Shown here: positions 9,368 to 17,189 of the stretch, piece after piece
How positions within the stretch are numbered: position 1 is the first letter of the stretch
How the letters are laid out: every line of letters starts with the position of its first letter
Assembly (NCBI GenBank): GCA_937902805.1
Contig: CALEMB010000111.1
Span: forward strand, 1-34,804
Source of the DNA: an uncultured Bacteroidales bacterium
GTDB taxonomy: Bacteria; Bacteroidota; Bacteroidia; Bacteroidales; F082
Direction: 5' to 3'
Length of the DNA stretch: 34,804 nucleotides
The notes under the pieces: model-generated
The model's database searches: none
What the model saw: the letters and a program-made list of their open reading frames with translations, nothing else
Told to the model about the DNA's origin: nothing
Translations under genes and position numbers: made by a program

Positions 9368-9401
9368 AAAAAAGAGCCAACGACCGAAGCCGATGGCTCT
9401 T
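9368..9401 (-). terminator. Rho-independent terminator after the 97-aa gene
   Basis: AAGAGCCA (9372-9379) pairs with TGGCTCTT (9394-9401) across a 14-nt loop. On the minus strand the stem is followed by a T-run (plus-strand A-run 9368-9373). It lies 28 nt beyond the stop of the 97-aa gene and insulates it from thiL. Confidence 0.85.
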
Positions 9402-9429
9402 AGAAGTCCACGTATATGACAAATGATTC

Positions 9430-9723
9430 TTATTCCTCGCGGCGCTTCTTGGCAACCATGTAAGCTGCACCAAGGCTCATGAGGGCAACGATGCCGCTGC
9501 CGAGAGGAGCGTCTTGGTCTTCCGTCTCGCCGTGCATGGGCAGCAAGGGGGCGTTGAAGGGGTCGTCTGTCCTGAGGTCGCCTATGCCATCGGTGCTGAA
9601 GTAGGAGTAGCCCGAAGCACCATTTCTGGCATTGTTTCCGCGATTGAAGAGGCCTCCACCCTCAGCGAAGGTAGTCATCGTCATACCAAGGATAATTGCA
9701 ATGGTTAATGTGAGCTTTTTCAT
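9430..9723 (-). CDS. Small secreted protein with a sorting-signal-like C-terminus
   Basis: This 97-aa protein has a clear signal peptide (MKKLTLTIAIILGMTMTTFA, cleavage near residue 20), a short Gly/Asn-rich region, and a patterned tail: LPMHG at 61-65, DQDAPLGSG at 69-77, one hydrophobic segment at about 74-90 and a basic end KKRREE. Motif, membrane helix and positive cluster is the architecture of surface-sorting signals such as LPXTG, PEP-CTERM and GlyGly-CTERM. I cannot assign it to a named family. It lies 113 nt downstream of the giant type IX cargo gene on the same strand and ends in its own terminator. Almost the whole mature protein is linker plus tail, so it may be a membrane-retained companion. 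Function unknown. Confidence 0.75.
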   Translation of the reverse strand: MKKLTLTIAIILGMTMTTFAEGGGLFNRGNNARNGASGYSYFSTDGIGDLRTDDPFNAPLLPMHGETEDQDAPLGSGIVALMSLGAAYMVAKKRREE

Positions 9724-9768
9724 TTTTATGTAAGTTTATTTGTTCGACTTTTATTTTCGTGTTGTTTT

Positions 9769-9834
9769 GACTCGGGACTTCGGGACACGGGACACGGGAC
9801 TTTGGATCGTCTCGCGTCTCGTAGTCTCGCGTCC
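9769..9834. repeat. Palindromic word array A (GGGAC / GTCTC)
   Basis: Left part 9769-9800 repeats CGGGAC/ACGGGAC four times. Right part 9809-9834 repeats GTCTCGCGTCTCG. GGGACACGGGAC can pair with GTCTCGCGTCTC in plus-strand RNA at 11 of 12 positions if G.U is allowed. A sister copy sits at 16088-16142, so the two bracket the giant gene. It lies between the cargo gene stop and the 97-aa gene. Confidence 0.7.
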
Positions 9835-9836
9835 TC

Positions 9837-12800
9837 TTATCTTACAACCACCTTTTGAACCATAACGTTCTCGCCGTTGACGAGGCGGAGCATATAGACA
9901 CCAGCAATTTCGTTGATGTTGACGGTGGTATTGCCGCTGATTTGTTCACTTCTGAGCACGCGGCCCATCATGTCGATGACCTGAAGGGTGGCGTCGCCCG
10001 TGTTGCTGATGACCCATTCGCTGCCGTTGAAGTAGGCAAAGGTCTCGGTGACGATGTTGTCTTCGACGTCAGCGTTGGCCTTGAAGACCAGGCGGAAGCG
10101 GTTGGCGTTATCGCCCTTGTTGGCCTCGAAGATGTAGCTCGGGTTGGCCAGCAGGTCGACATTGGCACCGGTGAGGTTATCGATGAGGTGGAGGTAGGTC
10201 AGTTCCACGTTCTTCGGCTCAACAGCGATGGTGTAGGTGCCATTGCTCTCGGCCTTGAAGTTGACGGGCATCTCGCCTTGGGTATCGGCGCTGACCACGG
10301 CGTAGTCCTTACCGTTTTGTGGGATGTAAAGCTTGGCGTTGTCCTCGCTGAAGCTGAACTTCTCAAGGGTGTTGCCGCCGTCGAAGCGGATGATGGCGTT
10401 GTCGGTTGCCTGACGAGCGTCACGGTTAGTGACCACTTGGGCGATTTCGAGGTTCAGGTTGCCCTTGCCAGGAGTTGCGTCAGGAGCGGTTCGAGTGAAG
10501 TAGAAAGATTGATCTATATCATTGGCCTGTACAAAGATACCTTCCATCGGGTTGATGGCACCAACGACAGCGTCGTAACCATCACCGTTTCCGTTCATTC
10601 TATAGAAGGCTTCAATATCACCGGTAGCGCCTTTAATGTAGGCTTTGCAGGCAAATGGGTTACCTATGAGGTTCCATCCTGCGCAACGATTACCGTCAGT
10701 GTATGCGAGAGTGACGGGAACATCGTTGTCACTCGGTTTGAGTTCACCGCTGAATGAGATGGTGATATTTGTAGTATTGGCGTAGAGATAACCTACTCCA
10801 TTTCCAATGGTAGTGAATTCGTTGGCTTTGTAGTTACGCCATTCTTTGCTAGGCTGGCTTTGGTCGAAGATGTAGAGGTCGTAAGAACCACTGGTGGTAA
10901 GGTTGGTCTCATCCACGTTGAGGTCGTCTTTTACCGGTGAGGCAATGAATTGATAACCGCTAGGGTTGCTGCGACCATAGCCAGTTATATTTCTCTGGAT
11001 GGTGGCGCTCACAGGATTGTCGTGGATAAGCTGGCCGCCGTCTTCGATGATGAGGTTCGCAGGGTCATCGTTGTTAAATTGATTGTTGGTAATGGTCATC
11101 ACAGAACCTGCGCCAACAGTGATGGAACCTTCAATTGAAGTCTCGGCATAAGTAACTTCGCAACCATAGTACTCATAGTCATTGTCGTTGTCCTTGACGA
11201 AGAGATAAACTGGATTCTGGATGCTAGAAGTTGATGCATAGCAAGAGAACAGAGTGTTGTTGAATCTCATGTAATTGTTTGTATTCGAACCCTGTGCTAC
11301 GACTTCAGCTGCGCCTGTTTCATTATCAATACTGAAACTCCATAAGCCATTTTCATCATTGGTAGCTTGATTCCTCAAATAATTTTTCCCACTGCCTGAT
11401 CCTGCTGCATAGAGATAACCTCCATTTGCCACGTCATAGATGGTGTAATAATTGTCAGTATTGGGGCCATTGATAACAAATTCATAGATACCTTCGGTCT
11501 CTTCTATTACCTCGTCCCACAACGCATAGGCATCAACAGTAGTTCTGTTATTATCTGCTTGAGAAGCCATAACTTTTACATCGCCGTAGTAATCACTTGC
11601 GATGATATAATGCTTACCCGAAACAATCTGGTTGACATTGGTTACCAACGAATAGGTAGCAACATTTTCAAATGTTGCTGAAACGATGACATCGTATTCG
11701 GGCATTGTGAATTTGTTGTCTGTTACAGTAACTGTGGTTGTTTCATCTTCGTCTTTATAAACATTCCAACCTCTGAAGGCATAACCTTGCTCGGCTGTAT
11801 AAGTTAATGTCATTTCAGTGCCAGCTGCTACCTCAACAATGTCTTCATCGTTAACTTTCACCGTGCCGCCAACGATTTGGTCATCAACCATGGCGGTGTA
11901 AGATGTGGCCCATTGGGCATAGAGAGTGAGATCATCATTAACGGTAATAGAGGCTCCATCAGCGTATTCCACTTCACCATTAGCCGTAGTTGACCAACCA
12001 ATAAAAGCGGAGCCTTCTTTAGTGAACTTGTTGACATCGAGATTGTCAGCAATGCCATCATACACGGTTTGAGTGTAAGTGGTTTCGTTGTTATAGGTGC
12101 CGCCATTGCCATTGAAGGTGATGGTGCGCTCGGTGAGGATGGTGTATTTGTACAAAGTGAGAGGGCCACCGTTGGAGGCGGCATAGGCTCCAAAACGAGC
12201 ATCCTTACGAAGATACCTTACTGTAGATTGGCCTTCGTTAATCTTTGGCCTGAAATCGTGGGTGTCTGTTCCGCTGGCAATCCATTTTGCTCCATCATAC
12301 GGGGTGTCGACTAACGAGACATTGGTACTTGTAGCCGTAGAACTATTGGCGTATTTATTTACTTTTTCATTTTTAATAGTCCAGTAGCCTGTTGTAGCAC
12401 TTGGAGCGATGTGCCACACAATGTTTCTTGAAGGATCCGTAATAATGCTTCCCGAAGGAGTGACGTCTGTAACATCAAACTTATTGCTTGTGACAGTATT
12501 TGTCATAGCTTGACCTTCATAAACAAGAACATAATCACCTTCTGTGATTTCTTCGGTAAACAGCACGAAACTGCCAGTGTAAGTATCAGAAATAAACGTT
12601 GCAGTCACTGTAACAGCATAGTTTGGCATCGTGAAGGAGTAGCCATCAGCTAAACTTCCAGTGGTTTCAACCGTAGTTGTGGCATCGTCAGTCTTGCTTA
12701 CGACCAATGAGGAGAATGTAAAGCCTGTTTCAGCCTCCACTTCCACTTCCACATTCTGGCCTTCGTAGGCATTCTCTAAAGTGACAACTGTGCCGCCGCT

Positions 12801-15629
12801 ATCAGGAGTAACCACTGTGGTGATGGTATAAGTTTGTTTGGCATTGAAGGTTGCCGAAACCAGCACGTCGCTTGCGGGCATCTCAAACTGATTGCCGGTA
12901 ACGGGTATTTCGTTAGCTCCATCATCTAACACTGTCCATTCGCCAAATTCATAGCCGGCATCAGGCGTCGCGGTCAAAGTGACTGTTACACCAGCTGGAG
13001 CCGAAGTCATGTCGGAGGCAATGGTGCCGTGCTCAACCTGGTCATCTAATTCAATGTTATAGGTTTGTCCTGTGACAGAACCTGACAATGCTACAACCAC
13101 GTCTTCGGCACCTTCATTGGTCAAGGTTAAAGCGCCTGCGTAATTGCCAAGAGCCAAGCCTGCTTTCATGCGGACTGAGATGAAAGCACCGTTATTGACC
13201 GTAACAGTGCTTGAATAGGTCTCATCGTCGGTAATCTCGAAATAATCAGTGCCAGTGGTGATTGTGGCGACAATGTCATCAGAAGTAAGGTTAGTGCCTG
13301 TCACTTCAAACATTTGATCATCTGATGGACCTGCATTTTCAACATACGTGAACGGTTGGGCTGTTGCTGGGTCAATGCTCAGCATAGGAGCGGCAACTTC
13401 AGTAAAATCTGAAGCATAGACAGGAGCAATTCTTTCCGTTGTTGAATTATATCTAATATAAACACCTTTTACGCGGTATGTTTTGCCTTCGGTCAACGTT
13501 GGATACCCGGTTATATTGAATGTGTTATACGGATTAATTACGTGTCCATTGCCATCATTAAACTTACTATTAGAGTATGTCAAATTACCTAAATCAACGT
13601 ATGAACCGAAATAGATTCCTTGTCCTGTTAAATCAGCAAGACTAATCTCATAAGGATCAAATGAGTTATCGTGCGTTACCGTTAATCCCAATGTTGTGGT
13701 TGAGAGATTTAAAAGTTCTGCGCCTTGGGTGTAAAGCATGACCTTGCAAGCAACAGTACCACTTAATTGGTCTCCGATGGCAAAACCACTACTTGAACCG
13801 TAAACGTTAAGACCATATTGTCCATCAGTTACATAAGCGTTTGCATAAGATTTTCCTACGACAGTCCAATTGTCAAACGTAACATAGATTTCTGTTTGAG
13901 TGGAACCTACTTCTTGTGCTTTTGCAAAGATTTGAGGTATTGTTGTATAAGCATTAACAATGGTATATGTCGCACTTGCAACATAACTTGCTTCATTATT
14001 ATAGTAAGCAATGGCTTTGATCGTAGTTGTTTCAGTCACATTGATAGCACCTGTGTATGGCGTGCTTTCGCTGGTGGGAGTAGTGCCATCTGTAGTGTAA
14101 TAAATGGTGGCACCTTCGGTTGCACATGTGATAGTCACGTTTTGTGCCGTTGTGAATAAGCCGCCTTCAGGACTAAAGGTGGGAGTGGCTACGTTGGAAG
14201 GGGCTTTCCAAGTGATACTAACGGAAGTCAAATACATAGCACCGCTATTGCTACGGAAACCGATGTAAGCATATTCTCCATCGATTGTTAATTCTGTGCT
14301 TGTACCTTTAACAATGGTTCCAAGCAAAGTGCCTTGTTTGGTGTTATCATACAAATCTGATGCAGCTTCATATTTAGAATTCTTACCGTAAACATTCAAA
14401 GTTCTGCCATTATCTGTGTTAGAATTCCACTCTACAACAACATGAGTTACAATACCGGCAGATTCGGTTGAAATGATTCCAGAGTTATTATTAGAAGAAC
14501 GCAATTGAATAGAGTTGTTTCCACCAGCTGAATTACCAGCATAAACTGCATCAGAATTACTCTTTTTGTTAGACCAATTGGAATAACTAGTTCCTGTGAT
14601 ACCTGTCAGCGCACGGTCCAGCACATCAACCACTTCAGTACGTTCTTCCCATTGAGCATACAAAGTCAAACCAACAGAAGTCATTGTGTAAGAATCGCCA
14701 GCACTGTAGGAGGTTCCATTGCCATCGGCTTGGGTGTTCCAACTTGTGATGGCATAGCCTGTTCTTGAGAAGGTACTGTAGTCAGCGATAGTCATGGTTT
14801 CGCCGGCATAGTTGCTAACCACAACAGGCTCGTCGGTAGAACCTTCATAGTTGGGGTTATAGGTGATGTTGTATTTCGGGTCTTCGGTAAATGTTGCGGT
14901 AATGGTTGCATTTGCCGCTCCCATGGTCACCGTGGTGGGGTTGTCGGTGTCGGAATACAAGGTAGCGCCTTCGCCAGCAATACTCCACGACGTGAAGGTA
15001 TAATGAGCGTTTGCAGTGGCCTCAGCCGTGGCAGTTTCGCCTGGTTCAAGCGAAGTTTTGCTCAATGAGACAGTACCAGTACCAGTGGGGTCCACTGCTG
15101 AGGTGAGGGTGTAGGTAGTATGGCCATCAGTAGAATAAGTGATGGAAATTGACTTGATATAAATCGCCTTTGTAGATGTTTGTGCATAGTTGAAAGCGAT
15201 GGCACCAGTTGCTGAACCGTTAAATGTAACTTCTGTTGCAGTCGAAGTCAATGTATAAGAATTACCAAAAGCATTTTCTCCAACGGTAACATTAAGTGTT
15301 CCAACAATACTATTTGCACCACTCGTGTTAACTTTGATTTGTGAAATAGTACCAGTAATACCAGATGTGGATAATGTAAATGACGAAAACGAACTACTTC
15401 CACTGCCAAATTGTTGTCCTTTTGTACCATCGTAACCGAAATAGTTACCACCAGTTCCTGAAAAAGTCCATTCAACTCCATCAAGCGATTGGGTCTGATT
15501 GTTGGCATCAAACACTTTGGCCGTGAAAGTGTATGAATACTGATCTCTTGTCTGTCCCCATACCCCTATCGGGACCAGAAGCGCGAGCAGCGCGAGGGCT
15601 GCTGTCAAATGTGTAAAAATCCTTTTCAT
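9837..15629 (-). CDS. Giant multidomain surface protein with type IX secretion sorting domain
   Basis: This 1930-aa protein has a signal peptide (residues 1-25, ending VWGQ). Approximate domains: N-terminal beta-sandwich 30-165; divergent InlB-type repeat 170-247; InlB/Flg_new repeat 253-332 ending LYAQWE; chitobiase/hexosaminidase C-terminal-like repeat 475-556 (ATPTFSPEGGLF, TIYYTTDGTTPT); OB-like region 557-740; Ig-like anchor domain 743-853; three further divergent repeats at 857-930, 933-1013 and 1243-1321 (each ending in a MP..DV.VSATF type strand); second Flg_new repeat 1167-1243; a long beta-rich region; and a C-terminal type A sorting domain 1863-1930 (LQVIDMMGRVLRSE, GVYMLRLVNGENVMVQKVVVR). 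No catalytic motif was found, so an adhesin or structural surface role is an inference. The central third is visibly more AT-rich than the two ends, which suggests modular assembly. SprA would be its export channel. Confidence 0.9.
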   Translation of the reverse strand: MKRIFTHLTAALALLALLVPIGVWGQTRDQYSYTFTAKVFDANNQTQSLDGVEWTFSGTGGNYFGYDGTKGQQFGSGSSSFSSFTLSTSGITGTISQIKVNTSGANSIVGTLNVTVGENAFGNSYTLTSTATEVTFNGSATGAIAFNYAQTSTKAIYIKSISITYSTDGHTTYTLTSAVDPTGTGTVSLSKTSLEPGETATAEATANAHYTFTSWSIAGEGATLYSDTDNPTTVTMGAANATITATFTEDPKYNITYNPNYEGSTDEPVVVSNYAGETMTIADYSTFSRTGYAITSWNTQADGNGTSYSAGDSYTMTSVGLTLYAQWEERTEVVDVLDRALTGITGTSYSNWSNKKSNSDAVYAGNSAGGNNSIQLRSSNNNSGIISTESAGIVTHVVVEWNSNTDNGRTLNVYGKNSKYEAASDLYDNTKQGTLLGTIVKGTSTELTIDGEYAYIGFRSNSGAMYLTSVSITWKAPSNVATPTFSPEGGLFTTAQNVTITCATEGATIYYTTDGTTPTSESTPYTGAINVTETTTIKAIAYYNNEASYVASATYTIVNAYTTIPQIFAKAQEVGSTQTEIYVTFDNWTVVGKSYANAYVTDGQYGLNVYGSSSGFAIGDQLSGTVACKVMLYTQGAELLNLSTTTLGLTVTHDNSFDPYEISLADLTGQGIYFGSYVDLGNLTYSNSKFNDGNGHVINPYNTFNITGYPTLTEGKTYRVKGVYIRYNSTTERIAPVYASDFTEVAAPMLSIDPATAQPFTYVENAGPSDDQMFEVTGTNLTSDDIVATITTGTDYFEITDDETYSSTVTVNNGAFISVRMKAGLALGNYAGALTLTNEGAEDVVVALSGSVTGQTYNIELDDQVEHGTIASDMTSAPAGVTVTLTATPDAGYEFGEWTVLDDGANEIPVTGNQFEMPASDVLVSATFNAKQTYTITTVVTPDSGGTVVTLENAYEGQNVEVEVEAETGFTFSSLVVSKTDDATTTVETTGSLADGYSFTMPNYAVTVTATFISDTYTGSFVLFTEEITEGDYVLVYEGQAMTNTVTSNKFDVTDVTPSGSIITDPSRNIVWHIAPSATTGYWTIKNEKVNKYANSSTATSTNVSLVDTPYDGAKWIASGTDTHDFRPKINEGQSTVRYLRKDARFGAYAASNGGPLTLYKYTILTERTITFNGNGGTYNNETTYTQTVYDGIADNLDVNKFTKEGSAFIGWSTTANGEVEYADGASITVNDDLTLYAQWATSYTAMVDDQIVGGTVKVNDEDIVEVAAGTEMTLTYTAEQGYAFRGWNVYKDEDETTTVTVTDNKFTMPEYDVIVSATFENVATYSLVTNVNQIVSGKHYIIASDYYGDVKVMASQADNNRTTVDAYALWDEVIEETEGIYEFVINGPNTDNYYTIYDVANGGYLYAAGSGSGKNYLRNQATNDENGLWSFSIDNETGAAEVVAQGSNTNNYMRFNNTLFSCYASTSSIQNPVYLFVKDNDNDYEYYGCEVTYAETSIEGSITVGAGSVMTITNNQFNNDDPANLIIEDGGQLIHDNPVSATIQRNITGYGRSNPSGYQFIASPVKDDLNVDETNLTTSGSYDLYIFDQSQPSKEWRNYKANEFTTIGNGVGYLYANTTNITISFSGELKPSDNDVPVTLAYTDGNRCAGWNLIGNPFACKAYIKGATGDIEAFYRMNGNGDGYDAVVGAINPMEGIFVQANDIDQSFYFTRTAPDATPGKGNLNLEIAQVVTNRDARQATDNAIIRFDGGNTLEKFSFSEDNAKLYIPQNGKDYAVVSADTQGEMPVNFKAESNGTYTIAVEPKNVELTYLHLIDNLTGANVDLLANPSYIFEANKGDNANRFRLVFKANADVEDNIVTETFAYFNGSEWVISNTGDATLQVIDMMGRVLRSEQISGNTTVNINEIAGVYMLRLVNGENVMVQKVVVR

Positions 15630-15732
15630 CCTTTTGTTGGTTTTAATTTTTATATTTTTATTTTAATTACTTGGCATTCAATACACAAGAAAGAATTGGA
15701 CGGGCATAGTTTTCCCAACCTTTTCAAATGGG

Positions 15733-15740
15733 CAAAGCTA
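15733..15740 (-). promoter_or_regulatory. -7 box for the giant cargo gene
   Basis: On the minus strand this reads TAGCTTTG, a perfect TAnnTTTG, 103 nt upstream of the ATG. The -33 region shows no clear TTG. The resulting leader of about 95 nt is AT-rich. Confidence 0.45.
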
Positions 15741-15849
15741 TGAAAAAAAGTGATTGGTTTGAAAGAAGAAGGGGAATTAATTTTCGCCCTAGTATAACTA
15801 GTATAATAAGAAGATTGTTTTTTCTTACGTCACACGGATTTCTCAGATT

Positions 15850-15912
15850 ACACGGATGGCGCTCGCCGATGGCGAGCGGCTACCGCAGGCGAAGCATCTG
15901 CGAACTCCGTGT
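15850..15912. repeat. Branched palindrome (three-way-junction-like)
   Basis: An outer stem ACACGGA (15850-15856) / TCCGTGT (15906-15912) encloses two perfect hairpins: GCTCGCC-GAT-GGCGAGC (15861-15877) and CGCAG (15884-15888) / CTGCG (15898-15902). All stems are perfect on both strands, so it could act as DNA or as RNA from either strand. Just upstream, CACGGATTTCTCAGATTACACGG repeats the CACGG word. Confidence 0.6.
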
Positions 15913-15918
15913 ACTCCT

Positions 15919-15940
15919 ACCCAAGGGTTACCCAAGGGTT
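15919..15940. repeat. Tandem 11-mer, two copies
   Basis: ACCCAAGGGTT occurs at 15919-15929 and again directly at 15930-15940. Each unit holds the near-palindrome ACCCAAGGGT. A diverged AGGGTTCCCT follows at 15947-15956. Confidence 0.7.
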
Positions 15941-16087
15941 AGACTAGGGTTCCCTTACCTAAATAGGTGTCGCTCTAGTAAGCGAAGGCCCGCATGACGA
16001 AAGGGTAAACGACATCAGCCAACTCATTAATGAAGTGTTAGCCCTATAAGTAACTGTTCAACATTAAGCTACATGATTTTTGAAGCG

Positions 16088-16142
16088 GGACTTGGGGACA
16101 CGGGACAAAACCAATTGTCTCGTGTCTCGTAGTACCGAGTCC
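16088..16142. repeat. Palindromic word array B, copy of array A
   Basis: GGACTTGG (16088-16095) pairs with CCGAGTCC (16135-16142), and GGGACACGGGAC (16095-16106) pairs with GTCTCGTGTCTC (16117-16128). All 12 inner positions pair in plus-strand RNA, two of them as G.U. The vocabulary is the same as at 9769-9834. Confidence 0.75.
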
Positions 16143-16197
16143 AATATGCAAACTAAATTTGCTCATCTACTTAATAAGGAAATCACTTTTACCGACG

Positions 16198-16230
16198 GCA
16201 AAGGCGAAGCCCACTGGGTTTCGCCTTTGC
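16198..16230 (-). terminator. Strong hairpin downstream of the CAT tRNA
   Basis: A 15-bp stem with an ACT loop: GCAAAGGCGAAGCCC (16198-16212) and GGGTTTCGCCTTTGC (16216-16230). It starts 6 nt after the tRNA 3' end on the minus strand and is the natural candidate for its terminator or 3'-processing signal. No T-run follows on either strand, and the one imperfect pair is G.U only in plus-strand RNA, so the terminator call is tentative. Confidence 0.5.
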
Positions 16231-16236
16231 TGTTGT

Positions 16237-16309
16237 GGTCCCACTAGGGCTTGAACCTAGGACCTACTGATTATGAGTCAGTTGCTCTAACCAACTGCGC
16301 TATGGGACC
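16237..16309 (-). tRNA. tRNA with CAT anticodon (Met, or Ile2)
   Basis: The minus strand folds into a full cloverleaf of 73 nt: acceptor GGTCCCA/TGGGACC, D arm GCGC...GAGC with AGTTGGTTA, anticodon stem ACTGA/TCAGT with loop CTCATAA, and T arm CTAGG-TTCAAGC-CCTAG. The anticodon is CAT. The next base (16236, A on minus) would be the discriminator, and CCA is not encoded. Acceptor pairing G1-C72 argues against initiator tRNA. Elongator Met and lysidine-modified Ile2 cannot be told apart safely by eye. Confidence 0.93.
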
Positions 16310-16361
16310 GCAAAAAAGCAAGAACATCAAGTAGTTTTACACCTTTTTTCTTGCTTTTTGC
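16310..16361. repeat. Hairpin abutting the 5' end of the CAT tRNA
   Basis: GCAAAAAAGCAAGAA (16310-16324) pairs with TTCTTGCTTTTTGC (16348-16361) with one bulged A. It begins at the base next to the tRNA 5' end and overlaps the expected transcription start below the -7 box at 16366-16373. Confidence 0.6.
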
Positions 16362-16365
16362 GCTG

Positions 16366-16373
16366 CAAATTTA
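16366..16373 (-). promoter_or_regulatory. -7 box for the CAT tRNA
   Basis: On the minus strand this reads TAAATTTG, a perfect TAnnTTTG, 57 nt upstream of the tRNA. No clear -33 TTG lies at the right spacing. It sits back-to-back with the leader of the HAD gene. Confidence 0.4.
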
Positions 16374-16410
16374 CAACTTTGCACCGAATTACACCGTAAT
16401 TTTTACAAAA

Positions 16411-17055
16411 ATGAGCACAAAAATCAAGAATATCATCTTCGACCTCGGTGGCGTCATCCTCGACATCGACGAAAACATCGTGTACAAAGAACTCGAAAAA
16501 ATGGGCGTTGACGTCATACAACTCGCTCACTCAAAGGTGTTTAAAGAAGTCATGAGCAAATTCGACACAGGTGTCTACACTGCCCCCACCTTCCGCCGCA
16601 AGATGAAAGCCTTGGTCGGACAAGACAAGATGACCGACCAGAAATTCGACGCCACCTGGAACGCCATGCTCCTCGACATCCCCCGCGAACGCATCGAAGC
16701 CATCGAAAAGGTGAAGCAACACTACAAAATCTTCCTCATGAGCAACACCAACGAGATCCACTACGACCTCTACATCCGCGATCTGCAGCTGCGCTTCGGC
16801 TACAACGAGTTCGATGAGCTGTTCCACAAGTCGTACTTCTCGTTCGACATCCACCTCGAAAAGCCCAACCCGCGCTTCTTCGAACTCATCCTCGACCATG
16901 AAGGCCTAGCGCCGGAAGAAACCTTATTCATCGACGACACCGAGGCAAATATCAAAGCCGCACAGTCGCTGGGCATCCAGACGTATCATATTAGGCGGGA
17001 CGAATTGGTGAGGAATTTGTTTGTTGATGGGGTGCTTAAAGAAGGAGTGGTTTGA
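16411..17055 (+). CDS. HAD-superfamily phosphatase, YihX-like
   Basis: This 214-aa cytoplasmic protein is predicted to be a small-molecule phosphatase. It has all four HAD motifs: motif I FDLGGVILDID with nucleophile D11, motif II MSNTN (S111), motif III Lys in LEKPNP (K151) and motif IV FIDDTEANI (D175/D176). A helical cap occupies about 20-100. The DLGGV form of motif I and the overall length fit the YihX/epoxide-hydrolase-N-terminal-like subfamily (sugar-phosphate phosphatases); the substrate cannot be read from sequence. The ATG at 16411 was chosen over an upstream TTG (16351) because the extra 20 residues run through the tRNA-side hairpin and are not HAD-like. It is a single gene between the tRNA and the repeat-bounded element. 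Confidence 0.9.
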   Translation: MSTKIKNIIFDLGGVILDIDENIVYKELEKMGVDVIQLAHSKVFKEVMSKFDTGVYTAPTFRRKMKALVGQDKMTDQKFDATWNAMLLDIPRERIEAIEKVKQHYKIFLMSNTNEIHYDLYIRDLQLRFGYNEFDELFHKSYFSFDIHLEKPNPRFFELILDHEGLAPEETLFIDDTEANIKAAQSLGIQTYHIRRDELVRNLFVDGVLKEGVV

Positions 17056-17078
17056 TTAGGGCTTATGGCTTTTGAGGC

Positions 17079-17109
17079 CTATAGCTTATAGCCTATGGCC
17101 TATGGCTTG
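17079..17109. repeat. Left arm of a 31-nt inverted repeat around the four-helix gene
   Basis: This arm matches the reverse complement of 17661-17691 at 28 of 31 positions. The inner 26 nt (17084-17109) have two differences, both U opposite G in plus-strand RNA. The core word is GCTTATAGCCTATGGCC. It begins 23 nt after the HAD gene stop. Confidence 0.85.
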
Positions 17110-17189
17110 GCGCCACTGGCCATTAGGTTTTATATTAATGTGTTCAGCTATAACTTAGCATTAGGCAAATTATTAAAACATAGATAATT

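Larger units (their letters stand above)
15630..16236. other. 607-nt gene-free interval rich in short repeats
   Basis: No credible protein gene was found here; the one open frame (15728-15997, plus) runs through repeats and has no family features. Contents: the leader and promoter of the cargo gene, the doubled word TAGTATAA (about 15790-15810), a branched palindrome (15850-15912), a tandem 11-mer (15919-15940), hairpin array B (16088-16142) and the tRNA-proximal hairpin (16198-16230). The stretch 15960-16085 shows nothing I can name. Confidence 0.7.

Noticed and set aside
9327..9473. N-terminal extension of ThiL
   Set aside because: It would span a terminator and a perfect -7 box; family similarity begins only after MEQENTKSL.
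15728..15997. 89-codon plus-strand frame in the repeat-rich gap
   Set aside because: Runs through the branched palindrome and tandem 11-mers; Arg-rich and without any domain pattern.
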